Counted from the first letter of the stretch, positions 37,618-47,636 are shown. The stretch is DNA of 64,000 bases from Aphanizomenon flos-aquae FACHB-1287 (GCF_014698755.1 NZ_JACJTO010000005.1:92698-156697), one strand, 5' to 3'. Numbers and translations are program-made. Notes: generated by a model from the sequence alone, not told the origin.

Positions 37618-37884
37618 ATGTCGCAAATTAGTCCACTAGATGAAATTAGCACTCTAGAACTGGCACAAGCCCTCATGAAAAGATTAAGTATCACTCCAGA
37701 GGATTGGCATCGTCTTAAATCTAATCGCAATGCCCGCGCTAGTGAACAGATTGCCGCCGCTATGGTCTTTTTGGTTAAAAATGACCCCCAAGAGGCACAA
37801 GCCAGAATAGAACAGGCTTTAGGCTGGCTAGACAAGTCAATTTCTGCCCCTCCCTGTCCTACCCACGGACACAAGGGAATATAG
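37618..37884 (+). CDS. Small conserved cyanobacterial protein (DUF6439-like)
   Basis: An 88-residue protein (ISTLELAQALMKRLSITPED, NARASEQIAAAMVFLVKNDP, QEAQARIEQALGWLDKSIS). The all-helical pattern and size match a small uncharacterised cyanobacterial family; the family name is from memory and uncertain. Divergent from the coiled-coil gene. Confidence 0.6.
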   Translation: MSQISPLDEISTLELAQALMKRLSITPEDWHRLKSNRNARASEQIAAAMVFLVKNDPQEAQARIEQALGWLDKSISAPPCPTHGHKGI

Positions 37885-38106
37885 CCCTGTAATTGCTTCA
37901 GTAACTCCCTCCTCTGCCGTCTAGGGGCTGTGTGGTTAGATAAACCATTTTAAGACCGCATAATCACTAAGATCACAGAGTTAGGACTTAGCTCAAATAT
38001 CTGTCAAACTCGCTTTTATTCGTCTTTTTTGCGTCTATAAGTGGTTCATTATTCCCTTGTACGTAATTCATAAAAGTCAGAAAAAAGAAATTTTTCCAGT
38101 CACCTC

Positions 38107-38556
38107 TCACCTTCGCAAAGATAACAAAGGACGGCTTTCTACTTGCTTACAAAGCCTGAGTTCTGTGCCTGTGCGATTCCATTCTACTTGATCAAAAATC
38201 TGGTGCAGTAAGGACATACCTCGTCCACTTTCTGCTTCGTCTGGTGGTAAATAGTTATCGGGCTCACTAGAGGATTCCAAGGAGGGAGTAAAACCGCTAC
38301 CCTGATCTGAGATAATCCACCAATACTGATTATCTACCAATGAGAAACGGACTACAACTAATTTTCCGGGATCAAGATTATTCCCATGTTTAGCGGCATT
38401 TACTAGGGCTTCTTGAAGTCCTAGTCGCAGTTCTGATTGTAGTTTTGCCGGAATATCAGTCAAAAGTAAATCTAGGATTGGACAAAGATAAAGCGTGGAG
38501 GCAAAACTAATTGTCCCCCAGTAACGCCCAACTGGACGAAGAGAAATGGTAATCAC
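38107..38556 (-). CDS. Anti-sigma regulatory factor-like serine/threonine kinase (HATPase)
   Basis: A 149-residue GHKL ATPase domain standing alone. The ATP-binding boxes are visible: N box LQEALVNAAKHGN, G1 box WIISDQGSGF, and G2 box ESGRGMSLLHQIFDQVEW. Such RsbW/SpoIIAB-like proteins phosphorylate or sequester anti-sigma antagonists or act with PP2C phosphatases. No antagonist gene is adjacent, so its target is unknown. Confidence 0.85.
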   Translation of the reverse strand: MITISLRPVGRYWGTISFASTLYLCPILDLLLTDIPAKLQSELRLGLQEALVNAAKHGNNLDPGKLVVVRFSLVDNQYWWIISDQGSGFTPSLESSSEPDNYLPPDEAESGRGMSLLHQIFDQVEWNRTGTELRLCKQVESRPLLSLRR

Positions 38557-38940
38557 TTGAGAAACCCCGTAGCTTTTAGTTAGCTAAACATCTGGAAAGC
38601 TTTTTCAGGCATTCTGATCAGAATTAGGTAATCATTCTGCCGGCAAATTTACGTCTGTAAAACTAAACTTATAAAAATGCTCTTGGCCGATAATTTAAGA
38701 CGAGAATTCACATTGTTTGTTTACCAGATACATAAGCACTGCTATTTTTGAACAACAAGGAAAAACAATCTCTTTAACTACTGGTTTGTATTTAACACAA
38801 TCTTATTCCTTTCTTAACATTTTATGCAGCCTCGATTTCTTTAAAAGAAAATGAGTTTCTATCTTCATCTAATTTTATTCTAGCATTATGAGTATCCACT
38901 AGGCTACAAATTTTTAATTTTTATGCAAAATTAACTTGTC
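38557..38940. other. 384-bp spacer upstream of the anti-sigma kinase gene
   Basis: It contains one 14-bp perfect palindrome, ATTCTGATCAGAAT at 38611-38624, about 55 bases upstream of the kinase start. Palindromes of this length occur by chance in a window of this size, so it is only noted as a possible operator. No gene seen. Confidence 0.35.
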
Positions 38941-40314
38941 CTAATTATTTTCCGATAGCACCAGAAAAGCGGCTGCTTCTACATGGGCAGTTTGAGGGAA
39001 AAAGTCCGCAGGTTGCACCCTTGTGATTTTATACATTCCATCTTCACAAAGCAATTTTAGGTCACGGGCGAGGGTAGCTACTTTACAACTGACATAAACA
39101 ATTCGAGACGGTTTGAGGTTTCTTAATGTTTTGATAACGTTAGGTTCACATCCTTTCCGGGGTGGATCAAGTAAGACGACATCTGGTATAATTTCTAAAT
39201 TCTGGAGAATTTTTTCCACTGCACCTACTTGGAATGTGACATTATTAATTCCATTGTTTTGGGCGTTGACAATTGCCTGTTCTACTGCTGTTGATTGCAA
39301 TTCTAACCCGATGATATGCTTTACCTGTTTAGCTAGGGGTAAAGTCAATGTCCCTATACCACAATAGGCATCTACTAGGACTTCGTGACCTTGTAAATTT
39401 AGTTCTGACTGAATTACCTCTAATAGTGCTTCCGCTGTTTCTGTATACACTTGGAAGAAGGTATCTGGGCGAATTTGAAAATCCAGTCCGGCGAATTTTT
39501 CTCGTAGGTAAGGAACTCCAGCTAGACAACGGGTTTCTAATCCAAATATAGCATTTGTGCGATCGCTATTGCGATTAAGTGACACGCCCACTAGTTGAGG
39601 ATAACGCTGTAACCATTGCTGTGCTTGGGTTTCAATTCCCGGTAATTTCCAATCTTTGACGACCAAGGTTAGCAGTATTTCCCCTGTGCGGCGGCCAATG
39701 CGTAAACCTAAATGGCGAATTAAGCCTTTATGATGGATTTCATTATAAATTGGCCAGCCTTGCTTTTCAATGTCTAATTTTACTTCAGCTAATAAGGGGT
39801 TAAATTGTGTATCTTGAACGGGGCATTGATTTAGGTTTATTAGTTTATGAGTTCCTTTGTGATAATATCCAGCTTGGACATGACCTGTAGCAGATACACC
39901 AATAGGATAAGTAACTTTGTTACGATAATTAAGGGATGCGGCAGCTACTAATACTGGATTTATAGGTATGTCAACAAAACCGCCAATTCTTTCTAAAGCT
40001 TGAGTTACTTGATTTTGTTTGGCTATTAACTGGTAATCATATTTAATATGTTGCCATTGACAACCACCACATTTATCAGCAACAATACAGCTTGGTCTTA
40101 CTCGTTGAGGCGAGGCTTGCAATAATTCTTGTATTTGACCATAGGCGTATTTTGGCTTAACATTGAATAATTTGACAAGTAAGCGATCGCCTGGTACGGT
40201 ATCTGAAACAAAGACGACTCGCTGTTCAAAGCGTCCTACACCATCACCAGTGTCGCTTAAATCAGTAATTTCCAGTTCGATAATTTCATCTTGTTGCCAC
40301 ATTGTATTAGTCAT
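38941..40314 (-). CDS. rlmD: 23S rRNA (uracil-5-)-methyltransferase, RlmD/RumA type
   Basis: A 457-residue SAM-dependent RNA methyltransferase. Visible in order: TRAM RNA-binding domain (IIELEITDLSDTGDGVGRFE), iron-sulfur cysteines (CIVADKCGGCQWQHI and later CPVQD), SAM motif (VLVDAYCGIGTLTLPLA), the DPPRKGC loop and the catalytic cysteine in RIVYVSCKVATLARDL. This is the RlmD/RumA arrangement, modifying U1939 in E. coli 23S rRNA; RlmC or TrmA-like specificity cannot be ruled out. Confidence 0.9.
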   Translation of the reverse strand: MTNTMWQQDEIIELEITDLSDTGDGVGRFEQRVVFVSDTVPGDRLLVKLFNVKPKYAYGQIQELLQASPQRVRPSCIVADKCGGCQWQHIKYDYQLIAKQNQVTQALERIGGFVDIPINPVLVAAASLNYRNKVTYPIGVSATGHVQAGYYHKGTHKLINLNQCPVQDTQFNPLLAEVKLDIEKQGWPIYNEIHHKGLIRHLGLRIGRRTGEILLTLVVKDWKLPGIETQAQQWLQRYPQLVGVSLNRNSDRTNAIFGLETRCLAGVPYLREKFAGLDFQIRPDTFFQVYTETAEALLEVIQSELNLQGHEVLVDAYCGIGTLTLPLAKQVKHIIGLELQSTAVEQAIVNAQNNGINNVTFQVGAVEKILQNLEIIPDVVLLDPPRKGCEPNVIKTLRNLKPSRIVYVSCKVATLARDLKLLCEDGMYKITRVQPADFFPQTAHVEAAAFLVLSENN

Positions 40315-40475
40315 TAGTCAGTTATGAGAGAATAGGGAGTTTTATCACGGGGAAGTGAGAGTTTTCCAGTGTCGAATTGTAAATTCATTTATCCCTATCT
40401 TCCCACAGACTTCACGAATGTCCCTCTAAGTCGGTAAACTAGCAAATATAAATATTTCAGGTCATTTAGATTATC

Positions 40476-40961
40476 ATGACTGTCATTAGCCAAGTTATTC
40501 TCCGCGCTGACGACGAACTGCGTTACCCCAGCAGTGGCGAACTCAAAAACATCAAAGCATTTTTGGAAACTGGTATGCAGCGGACTAGAATCGCTTCTAC
40601 CCTATCAGAAAACGAGAAAAAGATCGTTCAAGAGGCCACCAAAAAACTTTGGCAAAAACGCCCTGATTTTATCGCTCCTGGTGGTAATGCTTACGGTGAA
40701 AAGCAGCGGGCTTTGTGTATTCGGGACTTTGGCTGGTATTTACGCTTAGTTACTTACGGTGTACTTGCTGGTGATAAAGAACCTATTGAAAAAATTGGTT
40801 TGGTTGGTGTGCGAGAAATGTACAATTCTCTGGGCGTTCCTGTTCCTGGAATGGTAGAAGCGATTATTTCTCTCAAACAAGCGTCTTTGGATTTATTGAA
40901 TACAGAAGACGCTATGGAAACTGCACCTTACTTTGATTACATCATTCAAGCGATGTCCTAA
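40476..40961 (+). CDS. apcD: Allophycocyanin alpha-B subunit ApcD (terminal emitter)
   Basis: The 161-residue core phycobiliprotein. It is closest to ApcD rather than ApcA or Apc[57 protein letters not shown] with the bilin Cys81, and [15 protein letters not shown]. ApcD is a low-energy emitter of the phycobilisome core, implicated in energy transfer to photosystem I and in state transitions. It is a lone gene 9.6 kb from cpcB and unlinked to apcABC, as usual. Confidence 0.96.
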   Translation: MTVISQVILRADDELRYPSSGELKNIKAFLETGMQRTRIASTLSENEKKIVQEATKKLWQKRPDFIAPGGNAYGEKQRALCIRDFGWYLRLVTYGVLAGDKEPIEKIGLVGVREMYNSLGVPVPGMVEAIISLKQASLDLLNTEDAMETAPYFDYIIQAMS

Positions 40962-41178
40962 TCAAAGATAATGGGTAATAGGAAATAGGGTTAAAAGTCT
41001 TGACTTCCCCGCAGTTGGTAGTAACTATGGCAATATTTGTCAAGTGATTAACCAGTTGTGGGGATATTTTTATATTAGTACTGAAATATAATAAATAATT
41101 ACAAATACTTGATTTTTTACTTATACTGGATTAGGCAGTGTTTATACAGCTAATCAATTCGACAATAACCAGAAGTGT

Positions 41179-41895
41179 ATGAGTAATAGTTTACAACTTT
41201 CAGAAATAGCGATCGCTCTTGCTGCTAAAGATCTTAATCCCGCAGTATTAAACCCAGATTTCCTGAAATATACAGGGATTATCCCAACGGATTGGGAATT
41301 AGCCAATCAACCAATTTACAATAATAATTTGGTTCAGTTGGTTTATAAAAACGGTGTAGGAATCATTGTTCAACCTAACCGACTGAATGTATTAGAGATG
41401 ATAGGGGGAAAAGCACCGGCAGAAATTCAACTAGCAACAGTTGCACTGCAATTAATAGAAAAGTTGTCTCAAATAGAGTATCAAGCTGTGGGAATTAATC
41501 CTAAAGCATTTGTAAATTTTCCATCAGTAGAGGATGCTTACAATTATATATGTGGCAAACTTTTAGCTCCTGGATCATGGCAGGAATTTGGAGGAAGTAA
41601 AGTTAATGCTGCTTTACAGTTAAGTTATCCTTTAAAACGAGGAACTTTGAACCTAGCTATTAATCAAGTAAACGTCCAGGTTGGGGAGCAGGAGATAACA
41701 CCAGCAATTTTATTTTCTGGTAATTTGAATTATCCCCTATTAGGAAATACCAACACAGAAAAAATCCAAGACTTACGACAAGTAATTGGTAACTGGCAAA
41801 ATGATGTCAAAACTTTCCAGGATTTGCTAGGAGAGAAGTTTTTGCCGTCTGCAAATCAGGGACAATTAGTTAGTAGCTCGGTGTTTTTAAACTGA
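41179..41895 (+). CDS. Hypothetical protein, unknown function
   Basis: A 238-residue soluble protein without signal peptide (LSEIAIALAAKDLNPAVL, YTGIIPTDWELANQPIY, LVQLVYKNGVGIIVQPNRLN, LATVALQLIEKLSQIEYQAV, LDNPL-free C terminus). It looks like a compact alpha/beta protein of the kind found only in cyanobacteria. No catalytic motif was recognised. It is preceded by apcD and followed by the Septu-like pair. Confidence 0.55.
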   Translation: MSNSLQLSEIAIALAAKDLNPAVLNPDFLKYTGIIPTDWELANQPIYNNNLVQLVYKNGVGIIVQPNRLNVLEMIGGKAPAEIQLATVALQLIEKLSQIEYQAVGINPKAFVNFPSVEDAYNYICGKLLAPGSWQEFGGSKVNAALQLSYPLKRGTLNLAINQVNVQVGEQEITPAILFSGNLNYPLLGNTNTEKIQDLRQVIGNWQNDVKTFQDLLGEKFLPSANQGQLVSSSVFLN

Positions 41896-42087
41896 GTAAA
41901 TAGGTAATAATGTAAAGACATTTCTTGTTTTTTCATTTTGTGGGTTGGGCATTTGTCCCAACCTAATATTGTATTATAGTTTTTATATAATTGTATTTTT
42001 TTGATCTAAACTACTCGATATGAGTTAAAATTGAATTATCCCAAAGAGTTGATTAAAACTAATATTTCTTCAGAGAGATACACTATT

Positions 42088-43431
42088 ATGTGGCTAAAGA
42101 GTATTGAAATAAAAGATATCAAAGGATTTCGAGAACAAACTATTTCATTTCACAATAAAAATAAGCCCTACAAGTGGATTACATTATTAGGTGAAAATGG
42201 AGTAGGAAAAAGTACATTACTTCAAGCAATTGCCTTGCTTTTAGCTGGTTCAGATGGGGCTAAACAACTTATATCATCTATATCATCCCCTCAAGATTGG
42301 GTAAGGAATAATTCGGAATATGGTCAATTAACAGCGACAATACAAAGAAATAATGATGATAAAGGAATGATGCGAAATAAACGTGGGAACAAAAACTCTT
42401 ATGATTATTCTTATTTTGTCATAGGTAATAAAAATACCCGAATTGGTAGAGAAAATTATCCACCAAATACACTAAATCCCAATCCCAAAAATTCAGAAAC
42501 TCTGGACTGGTTAAGAATAAATGCCTTTACTTTAGATTCTCAAGGGTGGTTTGCTGCTGGTTATGGTCCTTTTCGTCGGCTTTCTCGTAGAAAAGAAGAT
42601 CTAGTATCAAGAGAACTTAAAAGACCAGATCGTGAAAGTAATTTTAGTACACAGTTTGCAGAAGATGATAGTTTGAAAACTTTTCAAGAATGGATGTTTT
42701 ATTTAGATTATCGTATTGCTAAAAATCCTGATGATGCTAAATCTAAACAGATGATGGAATTAGGAAAAAAAGCTATTATCGAACTTTTACCTGGAAATAT
42801 TAAATTTGATATTACAAATGATGGAAGTATTCTTTTTTCCTTAGAAAATCAGTTAATTCCTATTACTCAATTATCAGATGGTTTTCGTAGTATTATCGCT
42901 TTAGTTGGGGATTTAATTTGGCGTTTATTTCAAAGCTTTTCTGATCTAAGCGATCCTCGTCAAGCATCAGGTATTGTCTTAATAGATGAATTAGATATTC
43001 ATTTACATCCAGTTTGGCAAAGATTGATTGCTAAAAAGCTAAGAACCGTTTTTCCTAACCTACAATTTTTCGTAGCTACTCATAGTCCTTTTGTTGCTGC
43101 TGGTGCTGGCGATGATGCACTTACTTTAACTGTAAAAATGATTAATGGAGAAGTCCAAATTGAGGAAGTTGAGAATATTGCAGCTTATGATGTTGATTAT
43201 ATTTTAAGAAGTCCTGCTTTTGGTTTAATCTCTACTCATTCTCCAGCTACAGAAGAGAAAATTGATCGTTATGATTACCTGACAAGTAATAGAAATAATT
43301 TACAAGGAGAAGAAATTGAGGAATATGAAGAATTAAGACAATTTATGAAAGAATTTCGACCCATTGGAGGTAAACCAGAACCGGGTAGTTTAGAGGATAA
43401 AATGAATAAGTTTTTAGAGGAAAACTCGTAA
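42088..43431 (+). CDS. ptuA: AAA ATPase of a Septu-like defence system (PtuA)
   Basis: About 447 residues. The ATG at 42088 (MWLKSIEIKDIKGFREQ) is preferred to a TTG 19 codons upstream because the family begins with this strand. Walker A is GENGVGKST at residues 35-43, the signature is LSDGFRSIIALVGDLIWRL, Walker B is GIVLIDELDIHLHPVWQ and the switch is FVATHSPFVAAGAGD. An ATPase of this OLD/ABC-like type beside an HNH nuclease is the Septu (PtuA-PtuB) architecture. Its stop overlaps the start of the nuclease gene by one base (TAATG). Phage specificity is unknown. Confidence 0.85.
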   Translation: MWLKSIEIKDIKGFREQTISFHNKNKPYKWITLLGENGVGKSTLLQAIALLLAGSDGAKQLISSISSPQDWVRNNSEYGQLTATIQRNNDDKGMMRNKRGNKNSYDYSYFVIGNKNTRIGRENYPPNTLNPNPKNSETLDWLRINAFTLDSQGWFAAGYGPFRRLSRRKEDLVSRELKRPDRESNFSTQFAEDDSLKTFQEWMFYLDYRIAKNPDDAKSKQMMELGKKAIIELLPGNIKFDITNDGSILFSLENQLIPITQLSDGFRSIIALVGDLIWRLFQSFSDLSDPRQASGIVLIDELDIHLHPVWQRLIAKKLRTVFPNLQFFVATHSPFVAAGAGDDALTLTVKMINGEVQIEEVENIAAYDVDYILRSPAFGLISTHSPATEEKIDRYDYLTSNRNNLQGEEIEEYEELRQFMKEFRPIGGKPEPGSLEDKMNKFLEENS

Positions 43432-44057
43432 TGATTCCAGTTAAAAGAACAAGCACACCAGGTATTCTGAAAAAAAATGCTGATAAATGGTTAAAAAAAC
43501 TTCAAGAAGCTATTAAAGAACGTCAAGAAGCTATTATCGCTCTTGAAAAAATAGAGGAAAGTCCTAAACCAACCAAAAAACAAATTGAAGAAGCAAAGAA
43601 AAAAATTGAAGCAGCAAAGAAAAAAGTAGACAATGCTCAAAATAAATACAATCCAGGTATAAGAAATGGGGAAAATCCTGTAAAGCAGCCACTATATGAT
43701 ATGTTTTCTAGTAAATGTGCTTTTTGTGAACGGAATGTTGAACTTTCATCAGGAAGAATTGAGCATTTTAGACCTAAATCTCAATATGTTGATTTAACTT
43801 TTGATTGGAATAACTTTCTTTATTCTTGTGAAGTTTGTAATAATCGGAAAGGAGATAAATTTCCTCTTGATTGTGATGGGACTCCATTATTAATTGATCC
43901 CACTGATGAAGATTGTGATATATATGAATATCTTGAATTTTATTGGGATGAAGAACTTGAATTAACTCGTGTTGATGGAAAAGATGGACGTGAAAAGGTT
44001 GTTACAGAAATATTAGATCTTAATAGAAAAGATTTAAGAAAACATGATGATTTATAA
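43431..44057 (+). CDS. ptuB: HNH endonuclease of a Septu-like defence system (PtuB)
   Basis: A 208-residue nuclease. A basic coiled coil fills residues 1-80 (EEAKKKIEAAKKKVDNAQ). The zinc and catalytic motif is intact: C96-AF-C99, E111-H112 in IEHFRPKS, N127-N128, and C133-EV-C136-NN in YSCEVCNNRKGDKFPL. This is the TIGR02646-like HNH type. In Septu, PtuB is the nuclease activated with PtuA. The C terminus ends LDLNRKDLRKHDDL, close to full length for the family. A bidirectional hairpin follows. Confidence 0.85.
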   Translation: MIPVKRTSTPGILKKNADKWLKKLQEAIKERQEAIIALEKIEESPKPTKKQIEEAKKKIEAAKKKVDNAQNKYNPGIRNGENPVKQPLYDMFSSKCAFCERNVELSSGRIEHFRPKSQYVDLTFDWNNFLYSCEVCNNRKGDKFPLDCDGTPLLIDPTDEDCDIYEYLEFYWDEELELTRVDGKDGREKVVTEILDLNRKDLRKHDDL

Positions 44058-44108
44058 TAATTGAATAAATATGAATAATTAATATGAATTAATAATCTAA
44101 TTATACTG

Positions 44109-44127
44109 CTATTCCCTGAGGGAATAG
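44109..44127. terminator. Hairpin between convergent ptuB and solute-binding protein genes
   Basis: CTATTCCC and GGGAATAG form a perfect 8-bp stem around TGA, then GGCTTTTG on the plus strand. It would end ptuB transcription and possibly the opposing gene. Confidence 0.65.
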
Positions 44128-44159
44128 GCTTTTGAATTTGTGCAAATGATAACTACAGT

Positions 44160-45122
44160 TTACAAATCTTTCTGGGGAATTGCTTCATGAAACTCTATCA
44201 TTAATTGCATAGTTTCCACAGCTAAATCACGTAAATCTCGATTTAAATATACAACACCTTGATAACCAAACCAATGATCAAAAATCGCTACATATTTGGG
44301 GTTATTATTGACAAATCCCTGCATAAACTTGACAAGAGAATAATTCACCGAATTAAGAAATTTAGAGTTATTTTCAGGTACCATACAAGCAATACCCTCT
44401 CGTGAATAGGGACGAGGAGGTACAATTGCAAAACTATCTTGATTTTTTGCTGTTTGCAACCATCCCTCTAAAAGAATACTATCAGATGCAAAAGCGTCAA
44501 CTTTTCCCTGTTCCAAAGCTGCAAATCCTTCCGGTCTAGTTCTTAAATATACAAGCTTTGCTTGGGGTTGTATTTGCTTGATTACTTGTTCATTGGTAGT
44601 TCCAGCTAACACACCCACACGCTTGTTAATTAGAGATTCTGGTGAACCTAAATTACTGTTTTTCTTAATTAAGATTTGAGTACCTGTGACACCATAACTA
44701 ATAGAAAAATCAACTTTTTTATCTCGCTCCCAAGTAAAACTACTAGCATCACAAACAATATCAACTTGTCGGTTAATAATCTTAGGAATCCTTTCGGCCG
44801 GGGTAACTGCAACTAATTTAAGTTTAATTTTTTTACCCGATTCTTTCTCTAATTGCTGCTGAATTAAACCTAGCATATCCACAGAATAACCAGTCAATTT
44901 TCCCTGACTGTCAGAGTATGCAAAGGGTAAAGCGTCCCTACTTGTACCAGCAGTTAATACCCCTGTTCGTGCTACTTTTTCCATTACAGTCTCTGCGCTG
45001 GCAACACCGGGCATAATTGCTGATAATATCAAACCAAATATCACAGGTGCAATATTTTTATATATCTTCGATTTAGTCAAAGCAGGTAAGTAAGAGAGAT
45101 TTATTTGGGTATTGACAAACAT
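44160..45122 (-). CDS. Family 3 periplasmic amino-acid-binding protein
   Basis: A 320-residue solute-binding protein with an N-terminal export signal (hydrophobic VIFGLILSAIMPGVASAE). Family 3 signatures include VARTGVLTAGTSRDALPFAY, AVTPAERIPKIINRQVDIVC, LINKRVGVLAGTTNEQ and KVDAFASDSILLEG, the pattern of polar or acidic amino-acid receptors (glutamate/aspartate type). No permease or ATPase gene is adjacent, so it is an orphan receptor or sensory partner. Confidence 0.85.
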   Translation of the reverse strand: MFVNTQINLSYLPALTKSKIYKNIAPVIFGLILSAIMPGVASAETVMEKVARTGVLTAGTSRDALPFAYSDSQGKLTGYSVDMLGLIQQQLEKESGKKIKLKLVAVTPAERIPKIINRQVDIVCDASSFTWERDKKVDFSISYGVTGTQILIKKNSNLGSPESLINKRVGVLAGTTNEQVIKQIQPQAKLVYLRTRPEGFAALEQGKVDAFASDSILLEGWLQTAKNQDSFAIVPPRPYSREGIACMVPENNSKFLNSVNYSLVKFMQGFVNNNPKYVAIFDHWFGYQGVVYLNRDLRDLAVETMQLMIEFHEAIPQKDL

Positions 45123-45236
45123 ATTAATCTTTGGAAATCCATAGGATTAAAATTATTCTACCTGATAATTATTTTAATTAACATTTAAGATTCCCGACTT
45201 CTGCAACGAGTTAGGAATCTATATCTGTTCAAATTA

Positions 45237-45641
45237 TCAGGTTTCTAGGGGTAAAGGTTGCCAAATTTCTCCATATTTTGCTTTTAAAACTTGCCAAGCT
45301 TCTACCTGTCCTGGTTCGTATTCTCCGGGTTTACCCCATTGTAAAAATAGGCTTAATGCAGGTTTTTCTTCTACGTCTAAAAACCGAATTGCATAAGTTG
45401 TAAAATTCCCTCTTTTGGCTTCCCCTGTTTCAAATTTTACTTGTTGAATTAGATCCATATTCAAGTGAAATTCAAAACCTTCGGTGTGCATATTTGCATA
45501 TTTACCTTTTGGTAATTCAGCATAAAATAGCTTTTCTATTTTTCCCCTAGCTTCTAAAACAGCGGCGCTGCTGGTGACAATTAAACGCAGCATTCCCAAG
45601 GTTTCACAAGCTTCTAAAAATTCCTTCAATGTTGTTGTCAT
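45237..45641 (-). CDS. ChuX/HutX-like protein
   Basis: A 134-residue soluble protein (LKEFLEACETLGMLRLIVTS, EKLFYAELPKGKYANMHTEG, HLNMDLIQQVKFETGEAKRG, LFLQWGKPGEYEPGQVEAWQ). In cyanobacteria proteins of this size and pattern are annotated as ChuX/HutX-family haem-like substrate-binding proteins; that assignment is from memory. A role in haem or tetrapyrrole handling is therefore plausible but unsupported by context. Confidence 0.6.
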   Translation of the reverse strand: MTTTLKEFLEACETLGMLRLIVTSSAAVLEARGKIEKLFYAELPKGKYANMHTEGFEFHLNMDLIQQVKFETGEAKRGNFTTYAIRFLDVEEKPALSLFLQWGKPGEYEPGQVEAWQVLKAKYGEIWQPLPLET

Positions 45642-45779
45642 AATTGTTTATTTTTTGGATAACTGTGCAATTTGAAATTTACTTCCTTTCTAGTAGGAAA
45701 ATATAGCCTAAATCAACTACAAAGACTTAAAAAAACCCGATAACCTCTGACAACTGACAAAGGACAACTGACCAATTTA

Positions 45780-46733
45780 CTACTTTTCATACCTCTCATA
45801 AGCCGCAACAATACGCTGTACTAAAGGATGACGCACCACATCTTGCTGAGAAAATTCACAAATAGCAATTCCTTCCACATTTTTTAAAATTTGTAAAGCT
45901 ACATCTAAACCAGATTTTTGATATGATGGTAAATCAGTTTGGGTAATATCACCCGTAATCACCATCCGGGAATTAAAACCTAAGCGCGTTAAAACCATTT
46001 TCATTTGCGCTGGTGTAGTGTTCTGAGCTTCATCAACAATTATAAAAGCATTATTTAAAGTCCGTCCCCGCATATAGGCTAATGGTGCGACTTCGATGAT
46101 TTCCCGTTCGATTAAATTAGGGACTTTTTCCGGGTCTATAAATTCATTAATGGCATCATAAAGGGGACGCAGGTAGGGATTAACCTTTTGCTGTAAATCT
46201 CCCGGTAAAAAGCCGAGTTTTTCCCCTGCTTCCACTGCGGGACGGGTTAAAATCAGTCGTTCAAATTGATTACTAAGTAGTGCTTGAACTGCGACTACTA
46301 CGGCCAAATAGGTTTTCCCTGTTCCTGCAGGACCTATACAAAAGGTTAAATCACGTCTGCGGAGTGCATCTATATATTTGCGTTGGTGAAAGGTTTTAGC
46401 GCGAATTTCTAACCCTCGACGAGTTTTAGCGAGGATATCGCGCTGTAAGTCCTGTAATTGGTCTTCTGTATCGGTATCAAGGGCTTGACGGGCTGTGAGA
46501 ATATCCGCACTGGATATATTATTACCTTTACTCCACAAATTTTCTAGAGAGCGTACCAACTTCTTCGCTAATTCTATTTGTTTCGGTGTTCCTGAAATTA
46601 ATAATTCTTGTCCCCGCAGAACTAAATTAGCTCCTGTTTGTTGAGATAAAAACTTGATATTAGCCTCACCATATCCTGCTAAAGCAATGGCACTAGACAT
46701 ATTAGGCAGTTGAAGTATAGAATCATCTGCCAT
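45780..46733 (-). CDS. phoH: PhoH-family ATPase
   Basis: A 317-residue PhoH-like protein. An N-terminal KH-like segment (LSQQTGANLVLRGQELLISG) precedes the P-loop domain with Walker A CIGPAGTGKTYLAVVVAVQA and Walker B AFIIVDEAQNTTPAQMKMVL, plus VITGDITQTDLP. Members are predicted RNA-associated ATPases or helicases; in E. coli the gene responds to phosphate limitation. Upstream of it, 248 bases away, is the KH gene. Confidence 0.93.
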   Translation of the reverse strand: MADDSILQLPNMSSAIALAGYGEANIKFLSQQTGANLVLRGQELLISGTPKQIELAKKLVRSLENLWSKGNNISSADILTARQALDTDTEDQLQDLQRDILAKTRRGLEIRAKTFHQRKYIDALRRRDLTFCIGPAGTGKTYLAVVVAVQALLSNQFERLILTRPAVEAGEKLGFLPGDLQQKVNPYLRPLYDAINEFIDPEKVPNLIEREIIEVAPLAYMRGRTLNNAFIIVDEAQNTTPAQMKMVLTRLGFNSRMVITGDITQTDLPSYQKSGLDVALQILKNVEGIAICEFSQQDVVRHPLVQRIVAAYERYEK

Positions 46734-46981
46734 ATTATTGCTGAATTAAGTGAAAAGTGATTTTTGACAAAATTAATATTTTCCTTGAAAATCCTAAAAT
46801 TTTCGTTAATTAATATATTTATGATGGGGAAATAGGCTGACAACATTTGTTAATTCTTGGCTTGTAAATCCGTAATAACCACGAAATTTTTAGCCAAGAT
46901 TTGACAATGCTGTTGTCCCCCGTCTCCATTTTTCCCATAATTTTAACCTGCCACCAACAATTTAAACTGACTAGTTATAAT

Positions 46982-47407
46982 CTAGCGTAAACGTGGTTTG
47001 ACAACAGGTTTGGGAATATTGCTCTCTCTTTCTTTGGACTTGGGTGGTAGTATCCGCTCTTCCTGTTCTTCATCAAAAGACATACTATCTCGACTGTGGG
47101 AAGTACCGCCGTAAATATCCAGATATACTGACTGTCCAGCTAGTTCCGCTGCGGCGGCAATGACAGTGCGAATTGCCTGGATATTTCTTCCTCCGCGACC
47201 AAACACTTTTTCTTTATCTGTGCTATTAAAAGCAATGCGAACCCAAGCCCGATTAAGGGTTTGAGACATTTCACAATCAACGCTTAGAGATTCTGGAGAT
47301 TCTAAAAACGGCTGAACCAGAAACTTCACCAGCCCAACATAATTGGGACTGGTTGCTAGGGATTTAATCTCAAAATTATGATGCGGCTGTTGCACTGACC
47401 TGTTCAA
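46982..47407 (-). CDS. KH-domain RNA-binding protein (KhpA-like)
   Basis: A 141-residue protein: PSPNYVGL-like N-terminal part ([20 protein letters not shown]), type II KH fold with the GxxG loop in [17 protein letters not shown], and an acidic-basic tail ([17 protein letters not shown]). The start appears to be TTG at 47407, lying 32 bases inside the end of rpsP, so coupled translation is likely. KhpA-type proteins bind RNA and often sit next to rpsP. Confidence 0.88.
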   Translation of the reverse strand: MNRSVQQPHHNFEIKSLATSPNYVGLVKFLVQPFLESPESLSVDCEMSQTLNRAWVRIAFNSTDKEKVFGRGGRNIQAIRTVIAAAAELAGQSVYLDIYGGTSHSRDSMSFDEEQEERILPPKSKERESNIPKPVVKPRLR

Positions 47408-47636
47408 AAACGTTAGCTTTTATGAGGATACGACGAACTGTATCGGTAGGTTGGGCTCCTTGTTGTAGTCGCTTAACGATACCAGGAATGTCTAATTTAA
47501 CTTCATCAGTTCTGGGGTTATAAAATCCTAGTTCTTCTAGGGGGCGACCGTCACGACGGGAAAGATTGTTCATAGCAACAATCCGGTAACTTGCTTCGCG
47601 CTTTTTGCCAAATCTTTTTAAACGCAATTTGATCAT
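47376..47636 (-). CDS. rpsP: 30S ribosomal protein S16
   Basis: An 86-residue S16: [40 protein letters not shown] and [15 protein letters not shown] are diagnostic. It assembles early in the 30S subunit. First gene of a two-gene unit with the KH protein. Confidence 0.97.
   Translation of the reverse strand: MIKLRLKRFGKKREASYRIVAMNNLSRRDGRPLEELGFYNPRTDEVKLDIPGIVKRLQQGAQPTDTVRRILIKANVFEQVSATAAS

Noticed and set aside
38611..38624. 14-bp perfect palindrome ATTCTGATCAGAAT
   Set aside because: About four such palindromes are expected by chance in 64 kb; not enough to call an operator.
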